Notes: a model not told the origin generated them from the letters alone. Positions 26,660 through 36,189 are shown, counted from the stretch's first letter. The stretch is DNA of 64,000 nt from Curvibacter microcysteis (GCF_028649435.1 NZ_JAQSIN010000001.1), one strand, 5' to 3'. Program-made: numbers and translations.

Positions 26660-26717
26660 ACCTGTGCCCCCGCCAAAGCCCCCAGCCCCTGAGCCGACCG
26701 ACCTGACGGACCCCTGC

Positions 26718-29700
26718 ATGAGCCCCACCGACCTTGACTTGCCCACCCCCGCCGCCGAGGCCCAGCCCCCGCTGCAGGCGCTGGACCCGCTGACCCTGCC
26801 CTGGCAGGGCCTGCAGGTAATCGAGGCTTCGGCCGGCACGGGCAAGACCTGGACCCTGGCGGCGCTCTATGTGCGCCTGGTGCTGGGCCACCAGGCCGAG
26901 GGCCTGCACACCGAGCGCGGCTTGTTCCCGCCGCAAATCCTGGTCATGACCTTCACCGACGCGGCCACCGCCGAGCTGCGCGGCCGCGTGCGCGCCCGCC
27001 TGGCCCAGGCCGCGCGCTACTTCGCCGAGCGGCCCGAAGGCGAGGCCGAGGCCGACCCCTTTTTGCAAAAGCTGCGCGCCCAGATCGAGCCCGCGCGCTG
27101 GCCCGAGTGCGCGCGCCGCCTGGACCTGGCCGCGCAGTGGATGGACGACGCCGCCATCTTCACCATCCACGGCTGGAGCCACCGCATGCTGAGCCAGCAC
27201 GCCTTCGACAGCGCCAGCCTGTTTGAGCAGGCCCGGGTCGAAGACGGGGCCCAGCTGCAGCTGGCGGCCGCGCAAGACTACTGGCGCCGCTGGTGCTACC
27301 CGCTGGCAGTGGGCGACCTGGACGCGCTGACCCCGCTGGGCCGCGACCCGGCCGAGCTGCTGCAGCGCCTGACGCCCCTGTGGGCCCAGGCCGAGCGCAG
27401 CCCGCAAGCCGCCTTGGCGGCCCAGGAGCCCTTGCAAAACCCCGACCAGTTGGTGTCCCAATGGCGCCAATGGCAGCAGCGCCACGAGGCCTTGCTGGCC
27501 CAGGCGCGTGCCGCCTGGACGCCCGACTGGCTGCAGGCCCTGGGCGACGCCGCCGCGCGCAAAACCCTTAAGAACTACCGCCCCGACTGGCTGGCCGGCT
27601 GGCTCACGGCCATGGGCCGCTGGACCGAGGGCGAGGCCGCCAAGCTCGAACTGCTGGAGCGCTTCAGCCTCAGCCGCCTGCGCGAGCGCGGCTGGCCCGC
27701 TGCCGAGGCGCACCCCGTCACCGCGCTGCTGGACGACTTGTGCGACCACCTGCGCGTGGCGCCCGACATCGGCCCGGCCTGGCTGGCCCATGCCGCCCAG
27801 CACATTGGCGCGGCCTACCAGGCCGCCAAGGCGCGCTTGGCGCAGTTTGATTTCTCCGACCTGCTGCAGCGCCTGTACCAGGCCCTGCAAGCGCCCGACG
27901 GGCGCCTCGCCGCCGCCATCCGGGCCCAGTTCCCGGTGGCGCTGGTGGACGAGTTCCAGGACACCGACCCCTGGCAGTACGGCGCGCTCTGGCGCATCTA
28001 CGGTGGGCCCGACGGGCAGGGCACGGGCCTGATCATGATTGGCGACCCCAAGCAGGCCATTTACAGCTTCCGCGGCGCCGACCTGGCCACCTACCTCAGC
28101 GCGCGCAGCCAGGCCCAGGCCGTGCACACCTTGTCGGGCAATTTCCGCTCCAGCGCGGGCGCGGTGGCCGCCGTCAACCACGTGTTCGCCCAGGCCGTGC
28201 AGCCCTTTGGCCCCTTGCCCTTCGAGCCGGTGCAGGCCTGCAACCCCCATGTGCAGGCGCTGCAGGTGGGCGGCCAGCCCCAGCCCGCGCTCACCGTGTG
28301 GCGCCAGGGGCGTGACAAACCGGCCTCCAAATCGGCCTACCTCCGCGACATGGCCGCGCTGTTTGCCTCGCAAATGGTGGCCTTGCTCAACCAGGGCGCG
28401 GCCCAGCCTGCCCAGATGGCGGTGCTGGTGCGCAATGGCTTGGAGGCCCAGGCCATCCGCAGCGAACTGGCCGCGCGCGGCGTGCGCAGCGTGTACCTGT
28501 CCGACCGCGACAGCGTGTACGCCACGGCCGAAGCGCAAGACCTGTGGCGCCTGCTCTGTGCCGTGGCCCAGCCGCGCTCGGCCAGCGCGCTCAAGGCCGC
28601 GTTGCTGACCCGGCTGTGGGGCCTGAGCTGGCCCGAGCTGGAGCGCCTGCTGCACGACGAAGACGCCTGGGACGCCCTGGTCGACCAGTTCCATGGCTGG
28701 CAAAAAATCTGGCAGCAGCAAGGCCTGCTGCCCATGCTGCACCACTGGCTGCACGCGCTGGGCGTGCCGCGCCGCCTGCTGGCGCCCGGGGCCGAGCAAG
28801 GCGAGCGCCGCCTGAGCAACCTGCTGCACCTGGGCGACCTGTTGCAAGCCGCCAGCCAGGGCCTGCAAGGGGAGGGCGCCTTGCTGCGCTACCTCGAGCA
28901 GCAACTGCAAAAGCCCAGCGCCAGCGGCGAGGCGGCCCAGACCCGGCTGGAGAGCGATGCCGTGCTGGTGCAGGTCATCACCATGCACAAGTCCAAGGGC
29001 TTGCAGTACCCGCTGGTGTTCCTGCCCTTTGTCTGTGGCTACCGCGCCGAAGACACGGCGAATGGCCGCGACGACGCCCAGCGCCTGGCCGAAGACGTGC
29101 GCCTGCTCTACGTGGCCCTGACGCGCGCCGAGCAAGCCCTGTGGCTGGGCGTGGCCCCGCTGGCGGGTGACCTGGACGGCAAGACGCCCCAGGTGATGAG
29201 CGCCTTCTCGCGCCTGCTGGGCCGCCAGGGCCCGGACGACCTGGACCCCTGCCTGCAGGCCTGGGCCCGCTGTCCCGACATCGCGGTCTTGCCCGCGCCG
29301 CCACCCGATGACCAGCGCTACCAGCCGCCCGCCCAGGCCAGCCAGCCGCAGGCCGCCCTGCAGCCCCAGCGCCGCGCCAGCCGCCCCTGGTGGACGGCCA
29401 GCTTCAGTGCACTGACCCGCGAACTGGGCGAGCGGCCCGAGGCGCCTGGCAGCGGGCAAAGCCCCTTGTCCGAGCGTGACGAGCGCCTGGACGACGCCCT
29501 GACCGACAACCGCGACACGCCCGAAGCCACGCCCGAGGACGAGGCCGTGGCCCCGGGCTGGAACAGCTTCCCGGCCGGCAGCCGCTACGGCACCCTGCTG
29601 CACGACCTGCTGGAGTGGCAGGCCGGCCAGGGCTGGCCCGCCGCGCAGCCGCTGCCCGCGCCCGCCGAGCCCGGCGCTGCCGGGCTGCAGGACCCGCGCC

Positions 29701-30344
29701 AGGCCGACTGGTTGGCCTTGCTGCAACGCCAGGCCGCCGCGCTGCAACTCGACGAGGCCCAGACCACCCAGTTGGGTGACTGGGTGGGGCAGATCCTGCG
29801 CAGCCCGCTGCACTGGCCCGGGGCCGAACAGCCCCTGGTGCTGGGCCAACTGGCCGCGACCGATTTCTGGGCTGAAATGAACTTCAGCCTGCCCGTGCGC
29901 GGCCTGCCCACAGCGGCGCTGGACGCGCTGATCAGCGCCCAGGTCCTGCCCGGCCTGCCACGCCCCAGCTTGCTGCCGCGCCAGCTCGAAGGCATGCTGA
30001 CGGGCTTCATGGACTTGGTGCTGCTGCACGAGGGCCGCTACCACGTGCTGGACTACAAATCCAACCGCCTGCCCGACTACCGCGCCGCGACCCTGGCCCA
30101 GGCCGTGCTGGCGCACCGCTACGACGTGCAGTACAGCCTGTACCTGCTGGCCTTGCACCGCCTGCTCAAGTCGCGCCTGCCCGACTACCAACCCGAGCAG
30201 CACCTGGGCGGCGCCATCTACCTGTTCGCGCGCGGCACCGACCAGCTGGGGCAGGGCGTGTTCTACGAGCGCCCGCCCGTGGCCTTGATCGAAGCCCTGG
30301 ACCAGGCCTTCAGCGGCCACCGCACTCAGGAGGCCCTGGCATGA
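26718..30344 (+). CDS. recB: Exodeoxyribonuclease V beta subunit RecB
   Basis: This 1208-residue 3'-5' helicase and nuclease subunit has Walker A EASAGTGKTWTLAALY (about residues 36-51), TFTDAATAELRGRVR, the UvrD-type VDEFQDTDPWQY, GDPKQAIYSFRGAD and TMHKSKGLQYPLVFLP, followed by VRLLYVALTRAEQALW. The C-terminal RecB nuclease domain keeps its metal site: GFMDLVLLHEG and DYKSNRLPDY. The stop overlaps recD by four bases. It forms the RecBCD complex for double-strand break repair and degradation of linear foreign DNA. Confidence 0.96.
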   Translation: MSPTDLDLPTPAAEAQPPLQALDPLTLPWQGLQVIEASAGTGKTWTLAALYVRLVLGHQAEGLHTERGLFPPQILVMTFTDAATAELRGRVRARLAQAARYFAERPEGEAEADPFLQKLRAQIEPARWPECARRLDLAAQWMDDAAIFTIHGWSHRMLSQHAFDSASLFEQARVEDGAQLQLAAAQDYWRRWCYPLAVGDLDALTPLGRDPAELLQRLTPLWAQAERSPQAALAAQEPLQNPDQLVSQWRQWQQRHEALLAQARAAWTPDWLQALGDAAARKTLKNYRPDWLAGWLTAMGRWTEGEAAKLELLERFSLSRLRERGWPAAEAHPVTALLDDLCDHLRVAPDIGPAWLAHAAQHIGAAYQAAKARLAQFDFSDLLQRLYQALQAPDGRLAAAIRAQFPVALVDEFQDTDPWQYGALWRIYGGPDGQGTGLIMIGDPKQAIYSFRGADLATYLSARSQAQAVHTLSGNFRSSAGAVAAVNHVFAQAVQPFGPLPFEPVQACNPHVQALQVGGQPQPALTVWRQGRDKPASKSAYLRDMAALFASQMVALLNQGAAQPAQMAVLVRNGLEAQAIRSELAARGVRSVYLSDRDSVYATAEAQDLWRLLCAVAQPRSASALKAALLTRLWGLSWPELERLLHDEDAWDALVDQFHGWQKIWQQQGLLPMLHHWLHALGVPRRLLAPGAEQGERRLSNLLHLGDLLQAASQGLQGEGALLRYLEQQLQKPSASGEAAQTRLESDAVLVQVITMHKSKGLQYPLVFLPFVCGYRAEDTANGRDDAQRLAEDVRLLYVALTRAEQALWLGVAPLAGDLDGKTPQVMSAFSRLLGRQGPDDLDPCLQAWARCPDIAVLPAPPPDDQRYQPPAQASQPQAALQPQRRASRPWWTASFSALTRELGERPEAPGSGQSPLSERDERLDDALTDNRDTPEATPEDEAVAPGWNSFPAGSRYGTLLHDLLEWQAGQGWPAAQPLPAPAEPGAAGLQDPRQADWLALLQRQAAALQLDEAQTTQLGDWVGQILRSPLHWPGAEQPLVLGQLAATDFWAEMNFSLPVRGLPTAALDALISAQVLPGLPRPSLLPRQLEGMLTGFMDLVLLHEGRYHVLDYKSNRLPDYRAATLAQAVLAHRYDVQYSLYLLALHRLLKSRLPDYQPEQHLGGAIYLFARGTDQLGQGVFYERPPVALIEALDQAFSGHRTQEALA

Positions 30345-32296
30345 GCCGCAGCCCCACACCACCGACCCAGCTCGACTGGCTCAGCCTGCCGCCCGACGAC
30401 GCCCTGGCCCCCGAGGCCACGGCGCCCGCCGCCGTGCCCTGGCCTTGGCACATCCCCGAGGCCGACTCCCCCTTGAGCACCCTGGACCGCGCCCTGGCGC
30501 GCTTTCTGCAGGACGCCCAACCCAGCACCGAGCCGCGCCACGCCTGGCTGGCCGCCCTGGTCAGCCACCAGTTTGGCCGTGGCCACGCCTGCCTGGACCT
30601 GGACGCGCTGGCCAGCCAACCGGCCGCCACCTTGGGCTGGGAGCCCGCCGCCCTGCAAGGCCTGCCCTCCGCGCTGGGCCGGGCCGCCGACGACCTGCCT
30701 TGGTGCGGCACCCCGGGCAGCCCCCTGGTGCGCGAGGGCCAGCGCCTGTACCTGCGCCGCAACTGGCAGGCCGAGCAGCAGATCCGGGACTCCATCGCCG
30801 CCCGCCTGACCTTGCCGCCACTGGCGCCGGCGGGCCTGGCCTCGGCCCTCAACCAGCTGTTCGCCCCGGACCCGCTGGTGCCCGGGCCGGACTGGCAAAA
30901 AGTGGCTTGCGCGCTGGCGGCGCGCCAGCGCTTCACCCTGATCACCGGTGGCCCCGGTACCGGCAAGACCACCACCGTGGTGCGCCTGCTGGCGCTGCTG
31001 CAGGACAACGCGCGGCACAGCCCTCAGCGGCGTGGCCAGCCCTTGCGCATTGCGCTGGCCGCCCCCACGGGCAAGGCGGCGGCGCGGCTGGCCGAGTCCA
31101 TTGCCTCGGCGGTGCAGCGCCTGCCGGCGCCTTTGCAGGCCGACATCCCCGAGCAGGCCCAGACCCTGCACAAGCTGCTGCAGGTGCGCCCGGGGGCCGG
31201 GCACCAGCCGCCGCCCGAGCTGGCGCTGGACTTGATCGTGGTGGACGAGGCCTCGATGATCGACCTCGACATGATGGCCCGCCTCCTGGCCGCGGTGCCG
31301 CCCAATGCCGGCGTCATCCTGCTGGGCGACAAGGACCAGCTGGCCTCGGTCGAGGCCGGGGCGGTCATGGGCCAGCTCTGCGAAGGGGCGGACGCGGGCG
31401 GCTACAGCGCCGACACCGTGGCCTGGCTGCAGTCGGTGGCCGAGGTCGACGTGTCACCCTACCAGGGTGCGGGCGGCGCGTTGGCCCAGCAAACCGTGAT
31501 GCTGCGCTTCAGCCGGCGCTTTGCCGGTGACAGCGAGATCGGCCAATGGGCCAGCGCCGTCAACCAGGGCCAGATGGCCCAGGTGCAGGCCTTGTGGCGG
31601 CGCAGCCCGCGCGCCACGGCGGCGGCCAGTGCCTCGGTGGACCGCCTGGAGCCCACCCAGGCCCACGACCCCGCCCTGGCCTCGATCTGGCAGCGCGGCT
31701 GGTCGGCCTGGCGCGCCTGGCTGAGCGCGGTCACCGCGTCGGCTGCGGCCGTGGACGACGCCCAGGCCATGCAGGCCCTGGCGGCCTTCAACCGGTTTCA
31801 GGTGTTGTGCGCGGTGCGCGAGGGGGCTTGGGGCGTGGACGGCCTGAACCGCCGCATCGCCCAGGCCCTGGGCCTGCCCACCGAGGGCTGGTACGCGGGC
31901 CGCCCGGTGATGGTCACGCGCAACGACTACTCGCTGCAGCTCATGAACGGTGACGTTGGCCTGTGCCTGCCGCATGCCAAGGGCTTGCGCGTGGCTTTTG
32001 CCGACGGCCATGGCGGGGTGCGCTGGGTGCAGCCCTCGCGGCTGGACGCGGTGGAGAGCGTGTTCGCCATGACGGTGCACAAATCGCAGGGCTCGGAGTT
32101 CGAGCATGTGGCCCTGGTGCTGCCCGAGCTGCCGGTGGCGGTGCTCACGCGCGAGCTGCTCTACACCGGCATCACGCGCGCCAAAAGCCGGCTCACCCTG
32201 GTGGTGCCGGCCACGCCCGCGCTGTGGCGCGCGGTCGAGAAAAAAGTGGTGCGCAGCGGGGGCCTGGGGGCCGCCGCCCGGCCGGCCGCCAGCTGA
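30341..32296 (+). CDS. recD: Exodeoxyribonuclease V alpha subunit RecD
   Basis: This 651-residue 5'-3' helicase subunit has Walker A ITGGPGTGKTTTVVRLL (near residue 204), AAPTGKAAARLAESI, Walker B VVDEASMIDLDMMARLL, LLGDKDQLASVEAGAV and the C-terminal MTVHKSQGSEFEHVALVLP and LYTGITRAKSRLTLV. The ATG overlaps the recB stop (ATGA). It is the last gene of the operon and faces a convergent DUF2789 gene 36 bases away. Confidence 0.96.
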   Translation: MSRSPTPPTQLDWLSLPPDDALAPEATAPAAVPWPWHIPEADSPLSTLDRALARFLQDAQPSTEPRHAWLAALVSHQFGRGHACLDLDALASQPAATLGWEPAALQGLPSALGRAADDLPWCGTPGSPLVREGQRLYLRRNWQAEQQIRDSIAARLTLPPLAPAGLASALNQLFAPDPLVPGPDWQKVACALAARQRFTLITGGPGTGKTTTVVRLLALLQDNARHSPQRRGQPLRIALAAPTGKAAARLAESIASAVQRLPAPLQADIPEQAQTLHKLLQVRPGAGHQPPPELALDLIVVDEASMIDLDMMARLLAAVPPNAGVILLGDKDQLASVEAGAVMGQLCEGADAGGYSADTVAWLQSVAEVDVSPYQGAGGALAQQTVMLRFSRRFAGDSEIGQWASAVNQGQMAQVQALWRRSPRATAAASASVDRLEPTQAHDPALASIWQRGWSAWRAWLSAVTASAAAVDDAQAMQALAAFNRFQVLCAVREGAWGVDGLNRRIAQALGLPTEGWYAGRPVMVTRNDYSLQLMNGDVGLCLPHAKGLRVAFADGHGGVRWVQPSRLDAVESVFAMTVHKSQGSEFEHVALVLPELPVAVLTRELLYTGITRAKSRLTLVVPATPALWRAVEKKVVRSGGLGAAARPAAS

Positions 32297-32332
32297 GCTG
32301 GGCCGGGCCGGGCTGAGCCCTTTGATCCCGCC

Positions 32333-32575
32333 TCAGGGCTTGGGCGCGCGCAAGGCGTTGTCGAGCTGGTCGACCAGCTCGGACCAGTCGGCGTCCTGCT
32401 GCCACTGCTGGCGCAAAAAGCCGGCCTGGGCCGGGGTCCAGAAGGGCGCCTCAGGCAGGCTCAGCTCGGCTGCCAGCGGGTTGTGCTGGTGGATGAAGTG
32501 CTGGATCTGCTCGGCCGAGGCTGGCAGGCCCAGTTGCTCAAACAGGTCGTGGAAGCGCGGGTGGGTGTTGTCCAT
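32333..32575 (-). CDS. DUF2789 family protein
   Basis: This 80-residue protein matches DUF2789: MDNTHPRFHDLFEQLGLPAS, then APFWTPAQAGFLRQQWQQDADW and a C-terminal ELVDQLDNALR. The family is made of small soluble proteins of unknown role in gamma- and betaproteobacteria. The ATG at 32575 gives the family N-terminus; upstream frame is low-complexity. Confidence 0.85.
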   Translation of the reverse strand: MDNTHPRFHDLFEQLGLPASAEQIQHFIHQHNPLAAELSLPEAPFWTPAQAGFLRQQWQQDADWSELVDQLDNALRAPKP

Positions 32576-32657
32576 GGTGGGAGGGCGCCAGGGCGCTGGT
32601 AACGTGACGAAGCACCCGAGGCTAACCCAAACCACATCGGACTGCACGACAGCGCCT

Positions 32658-32879
32658 TCAGGTCTTGGGCACGGCTGCGGCCTCCAGCGCCGCCATCGAA
32701 TGGCGCCGCGCGATGCTGGCGTGGGCGTCGGCCTGGTAGCGGTCGCCCGACTCGTACAACAGGGCCGCTGCGCGGTGGTGTTTGGTGGCTTTGTCATGCA
32801 AATCGGCGGCTTTGCGTTGCATGCGTTCCAGGGCGATTTCGCCAGCTTCTTCGCTCAGGCGCGGGAGTTTGAGGATCAT
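32658..32879 (-). CDS. Small helical protein of unknown function
   Basis: This 73-residue protein is almost wholly helical by composition: LPRLSEEAGEIALERMQRKA followed by alanine- and histidine-rich repeats (HHRAAALLYESGDRYQADAH). AGGAG lies seven bases before the ATG, which is strong support for translation. The pattern resembles short four-helix or TPR-like proteins, but I recognise no named family. It lies alone between the DUF2789 gene and the Crp/Fnr gene on the same strand. Confidence 0.65.
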   Translation of the reverse strand: MILKLPRLSEEAGEIALERMQRKAADLHDKATKHHRAAALLYESGDRYQADAHASIARRHSMAALEAAAVPKT

Positions 32880-32976
32880 CTTGGGCTCCTAAGGAGGGAC
32901 AGGGGGCAGAGGGCGCGGTCGGATCAACCGCAGCCCTCAGCGTGCCGGTGGCCGGCGCCGGGGTCTGTCTGTTGCC

Positions 32977-33753
32977 TCACCAAGCCGAGGCTTGGCTCGC
33001 CGAGCTGGGGACTGGCTCGGCCGCATGGGCTGGACCGGGCGTGGTCGCCTCTGTCGGCTGGCGGCGCGGGCCCTGGCTGAGCTGCTGCAGCACAGCCAGG
33101 TTCAGCACCTGGATGTCGCGCCGCTGCACGCGCAGCACGCCGCTTTGGTCCAGGCGCGAAAACAGGCGGCTGATGGTCTCCACGGTCAGGCCCAGGTAGC
33201 TGCCAATGTCCTCCCGCGACATGCGCAGGCTGATGCGCGAGGCCGAAAAGCCCTGTCGGCGCAGGCGCAGCCCCAGGTCCAGCAAAAAGCTCGCCAGCCG
33301 CCCCGAGGCTGGTGTGCTGCCCAGCATGAAGACCAGCTGCTGCGTCTGGGCCAGGGCATCGCACAAGGTCTGTTGCCACTGCGCTTGCTGGCTGGGGTCA
33401 CGCCAGGGGGCGTTGGGCAGCAACCAGACCACGCTGTCTTCCAGGGCCAGGGCCTCGCAGGCATGGCTGGGGCGGCCCAGGCCGTCCAAGCCCAGCAGCT
33501 CGCCGGGCAGGTGAAAGCCCATCACTTGCTGGCGCCCCTCGGGCCCGAGCCAGACACTTTTGAAGCTGCCGACCTGGACCCGAAACAGGTGGCTGAAGGG
33601 GTCGCCCCAGCGGTACAAGACCTCCCCCCGGCGGACCGAGCGCAAGGCCACGGGCCGGGCTGAGCCGGGCGGGAGCAGGGTCTCGATCGCGGGGCTCAGT
33701 CCCGGGCAGGGGCGGCTCGGGGCAGGGTGGCGCAGCAGGGGACTTGGGGTCAT
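32977..33753 (-). CDS. Crp/Fnr family transcriptional regulator
   Basis: This 258-residue regulator has a cyclic-nucleotide-binding-like barrel (VRRGEVLYRWGDPFSHLFRVQVGSFK, FHLPGELLGLDGL) and a C-terminal winged helix (MSREDIGSYLGLTVETISRLFSRLDQSGVL). The recognition helix E-T-I-S-R matches FNR/FixK proteins that bind TTGAT-N4-ATCAA sites. The N-terminus has a single cysteine (PCPGL) instead of the FNR cysteine cluster, so direct oxygen sensing by an Fe-S cluster is unlikely. The proline-rich C-terminal tail is a local extension. It is divergent from the secreted-protein genes at 34019. Confidence 0.9.
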   Translation of the reverse strand: MTPSPLLRHPAPSRPCPGLSPAIETLLPPGSARPVALRSVRRGEVLYRWGDPFSHLFRVQVGSFKSVWLGPEGRQQVMGFHLPGELLGLDGLGRPSHACEALALEDSVVWLLPNAPWRDPSQQAQWQQTLCDALAQTQQLVFMLGSTPASGRLASFLLDLGLRLRRQGFSASRISLRMSREDIGSYLGLTVETISRLFSRLDQSGVLRVQRRDIQVLNLAVLQQLSQGPRRQPTEATTPGPAHAAEPVPSSASQASAW

Positions 33754-34018
33754 GTCGGGGCTTTCAGGCGAGGGCGCTGGGACGGGACGGCAAAGCCCAC
33801 CTCAGGCCCGCCACCGCGATCCGATGCTGCGAGGCGCTTGCGGCCCGGTCTGTGCGCTGCCTCACCCAGTGGCGGGTTCGGGGGCGGCGCAGGGCGCTTG
33901 CGTCCTTCAGCGCACAGACCTGCGCTGTGGCGCTGGGCTCAATCGGTTGGGGGCCCGCTTGGATCGGGTCCCATTGCTTCTCAGCCTCTATGCCGCTTTG
34001 GCGGCCGAAAGAACAGCC

Positions 34019-34582
34019 ATGCCCTTTGAGCACACTGCAAGCCCCCGGGCTGCCTGGCGTCCAGCCCTTCTGGCTTTGGTTTGTGGGTGCGCCCTCGGCG
34101 CCGCACAGGCCCAGAGCAGCCTGCCCGCTGCGCCCTCATCGGCCAACCCGGCGCCCCTGCGCGCCCAGGACCTGCCCCACGGCCTGTCCCACGGGGCGAT
34201 GCACCCCGCGCCGATGCACCCAGCGGCCCTTGGCGAGGGCCCGCGCCAGCGGGTGCCCGTGGAGCAGCACATCCTGCGCCTGCATGAGCGGCTGAGCATC
34301 ACCCCCGCCCAAGAACCCGCCTGGAGCGACGTGGCCCAGGCCATGCGCGAGGCAGCCTCTGAGATGGACACCGCCATGGCACGCCGAGGGGCGTTGCAGC
34401 AGGCGGGCCCGGTCTCGGCCCCCACCGCGCTGGAGGGCTACGCCAGCCTGGCCCAGGTGCATGCCGACACGGCCCAGCACCTGGCCAACCGCTTTGGCCC
34501 GCTGTACGCCCTGATGTCGCCCGAGCAGCAGCAGCGCGCGGACCGGGTGTTCGCCCACCCCATGGCGGGAGCCCGTCGATGA
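34019..34582 (+). CDS. Spy/CpxP-like periplasmic protein
   Basis: This 187-residue exported protein has a signal peptide (LLALVCGCALGAAQAQ). A histidine- and proline-rich stretch (HGLSHGAMHPAPMHPAALGE) is followed by a helical domain with an LTxxQ-like motif (LHERLSITPAQEPAW) and a second related segment (LYALMSPEQQQRADRVF). This is the Spy/CpxP type of envelope-stress chaperone fold. The His/Met-rich region could bind metal. The stop overlaps the next gene by four bases. Confidence 0.65.
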   Translation: MPFEHTASPRAAWRPALLALVCGCALGAAQAQSSLPAAPSSANPAPLRAQDLPHGLSHGAMHPAPMHPAALGEGPRQRVPVEQHILRLHERLSITPAQEPAWSDVAQAMREAASEMDTAMARRGALQQAGPVSAPTALEGYASLAQVHADTAQHLANRFGPLYALMSPEQQQRADRVFAHPMAGARR

Positions 34583-34962
34583 ACGCCTCCCCAAGCCGCG
34601 CCGGCGCCGGGCCCGCCAGGGGCACCTGGCGCATTTGCCTGCTGGGGGCGGGTTTGCTGTGCGCGGCCTGGAGTGCCCAGGCGGACATCAGCATCAGCTT
34701 GGGCCTGACGCCTTATGGCTACGTGCCTTACCCCGGGCCGGTCGCCGTCTACCCGCCGGGGCCGGGCACTGCCTATGACCCGCCCCCGGTGATCTACCTG
34801 GGCGACGGCGAATGGGGGCGGGATGGCGACCGGCTGGAGCAGGGCCGTTGGCCACAACCACCGCCGCGCCGCGTGGGGCCGGCGCGGGCCCGGGGACACG
34901 GTCCCGGTGGCCCCGGTCCAGCCCCCCATCACCCCGGCCCCGGCGGCCCGAACCGCCGTTGA
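34579..34962 (+). CDS. Exported proline/glycine-rich protein
   Basis: This 127-residue protein has an N-terminal signal peptide (ICLLGAGLLCAAWSAQA) and then ISISLGLTPYGYVPYPGPVA. A tail is dominated by proline, glycine, histidine and arginine. A short WGRDGDRLEQGRW segment is the only part that looks folded. It overlaps the Spy-like gene by ATGA, so the two are probably made together. No catalytic motif is visible and the function is unknown. Confidence 0.6.
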   Translation: MNASPSRAGAGPARGTWRICLLGAGLLCAAWSAQADISISLGLTPYGYVPYPGPVAVYPPGPGTAYDPPPVIYLGDGEWGRDGDRLEQGRWPQPPPRRVGPARARGHGPGGPGPAPHHPGPGGPNRR

Positions 34963-34980
34963 GTGGAGGCACCCTGAACC

Positions 34981-36099
34981 ATGAACCCCCACCTCCGTGA
35001 ATTGCGGGCCCTGGGCCAGACCTTGTGGCTGGACGGCCTGTCGCGCGACACCCTGCGCCTGGGGCGCTTGGCGTCCTGGGTCGGCGCCCAGGCCTTGGGC
35101 GGGGTTGGCAGCCAATGGGCCGCGTGGCGGCTTGCCTTGACCGAAGGCAGCTTCTACGACGAGGCGATTGCCGACCTGTCGCGCCGCCATGGCTCCGCCC
35201 AAGCGCTGTTCATGGCCCTGGTCTTGGCCGATGTGGGTGAGGCCGCAGACCTGCTGCGCGCCGAGTTTGACCGCAGCTCGGGCGCCACCGGTTGGGTCTC
35301 TTTGCCCCTGCCGCCCGCCCTGGCCGACGATGCCCGCGCCCTGGTGCAGGAGATGGCTTGGTGGCATCAAGCGGCCGGGCGCCCGAATGTGCTGATCCAG
35401 CTGCCGGGCACCCCCGCTGGCCTGGTGGCGCTGGAGGCCGCCACCCAGGCCGCCCTGGCGGTGCAGATGAACCACCAGTTCAGCGCGGCGCAGTGGCAGC
35501 AGGCCTGCGCGGCCCATTGGCGGGGCTTGGAGCAGCGCCAGCACGCCGGTCTGCCCCTGGCCGTGGCGGTGGTGGTGGCCGTGCCGGTGCGCGACTGGGA
35601 GGCGCTGTGCGAGCCACCGGGCAGCCCGCGCCGTTTGGGGCTGGCCGTGGCCCAGCAGGTCTACCACGCCTGGTGTGTCGCGCATGCCTCGGCGCGCTGG
35701 CAATCGCTGGCGCACGACGGCGCGCGCGCGGCGCCGCTGCTGTGGCAGTCCGGGGGCGAGGGCTGGCGCGAGTCGGTGGACTACCTGCCCGCCCTGGTCG
35801 CCCAAGGCAGCTTGCATGCGCTCAGCGGGGAGGTCTTGGACACCTGGCTGGCGCAGGGCCAGATGCTGCAGGGCGGCGCATTGGGCGAGCCGCTGGGTGA
35901 AGTCCGGCAGGTGCTGTCCCCCGAGGGGGGCTACGCCGATGCGGTGCTGGAGGCGTTTCGGCGCGAGGGCTTGGACGACGGTGCCGCGGCCGAGCGCTTT
36001 CAGCACGAGGCCCAGGCCCGCGCGCTGCGGGACTGGGACCTGATCCTGGCCGCCGTGGCCGAGAAAATGGCGCAAAGCCTGGGCGCGCCCCTCGATTGA
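34981..36099 (+). CDS. Transaldolase-like protein lacking catalytic residues
   Basis: This 372-residue protein aligns along its length with long bacterial transaldolases (LRALGQTLWLDGLSRDTL; SFYDEAIADLSRRHGSAQAL; DYLPALVAQG). The active-site positions are changed. The Schiff-base lysine of the IKLP/IKVP motif is Gln140 (NVLIQLPGTPAG), TSNP is GSQW (43-46), the VSLEV glutamate is Pro109, and the NVTLLFS block is QMNHQFS. Only the early Asp18 is kept. The frame is intact and starts 18 bases after the preceding gene, so a non-enzymatic role is more likely than a dead gene. The family call is from motif reading alone. Confidence 0.7.
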   Translation: MNPHLRELRALGQTLWLDGLSRDTLRLGRLASWVGAQALGGVGSQWAAWRLALTEGSFYDEAIADLSRRHGSAQALFMALVLADVGEAADLLRAEFDRSSGATGWVSLPLPPALADDARALVQEMAWWHQAAGRPNVLIQLPGTPAGLVALEAATQAALAVQMNHQFSAAQWQQACAAHWRGLEQRQHAGLPLAVAVVVAVPVRDWEALCEPPGSPRRLGLAVAQQVYHAWCVAHASARWQSLAHDGARAAPLLWQSGGEGWRESVDYLPALVAQGSLHALSGEVLDTWLAQGQMLQGGALGEPLGEVRQVLSPEGGYADAVLEAFRREGLDDGAAAERFQHEAQARALRDWDLILAAVAEKMAQSLGAPLD

Positions 36100-36189
36100 G
36101 GAGGGGTTGCGCGCTGGGTGTGCGCCAGGGCACAGAGCGCCAGCGCCGCCCCGCCGATACTGCTTTTTCAACTTTGCCAAGGCCCCTGC

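Noticed and set aside
23018..26845. Long minus-strand open frame opposite recC
   Set aside because: It lies wholly antisense to a well supported RecC and has low-complexity glycine/alanine/glutamine composition. High GC removes stops in the opposite frame.
26130..30362. 1410-codon minus-strand open frame opposite recB
   Set aside because: Same effect: no recognisable motif, and it is antisense to RecB with all its helicase and nuclease motifs.
33764..34033. Minus-strand frame of 89 codons in the Crp/Fnr divergent gap
   Set aside because: It has no ribosome-binding site or recognisable motif, mixed composition, and overlaps the start of the Spy-like gene.
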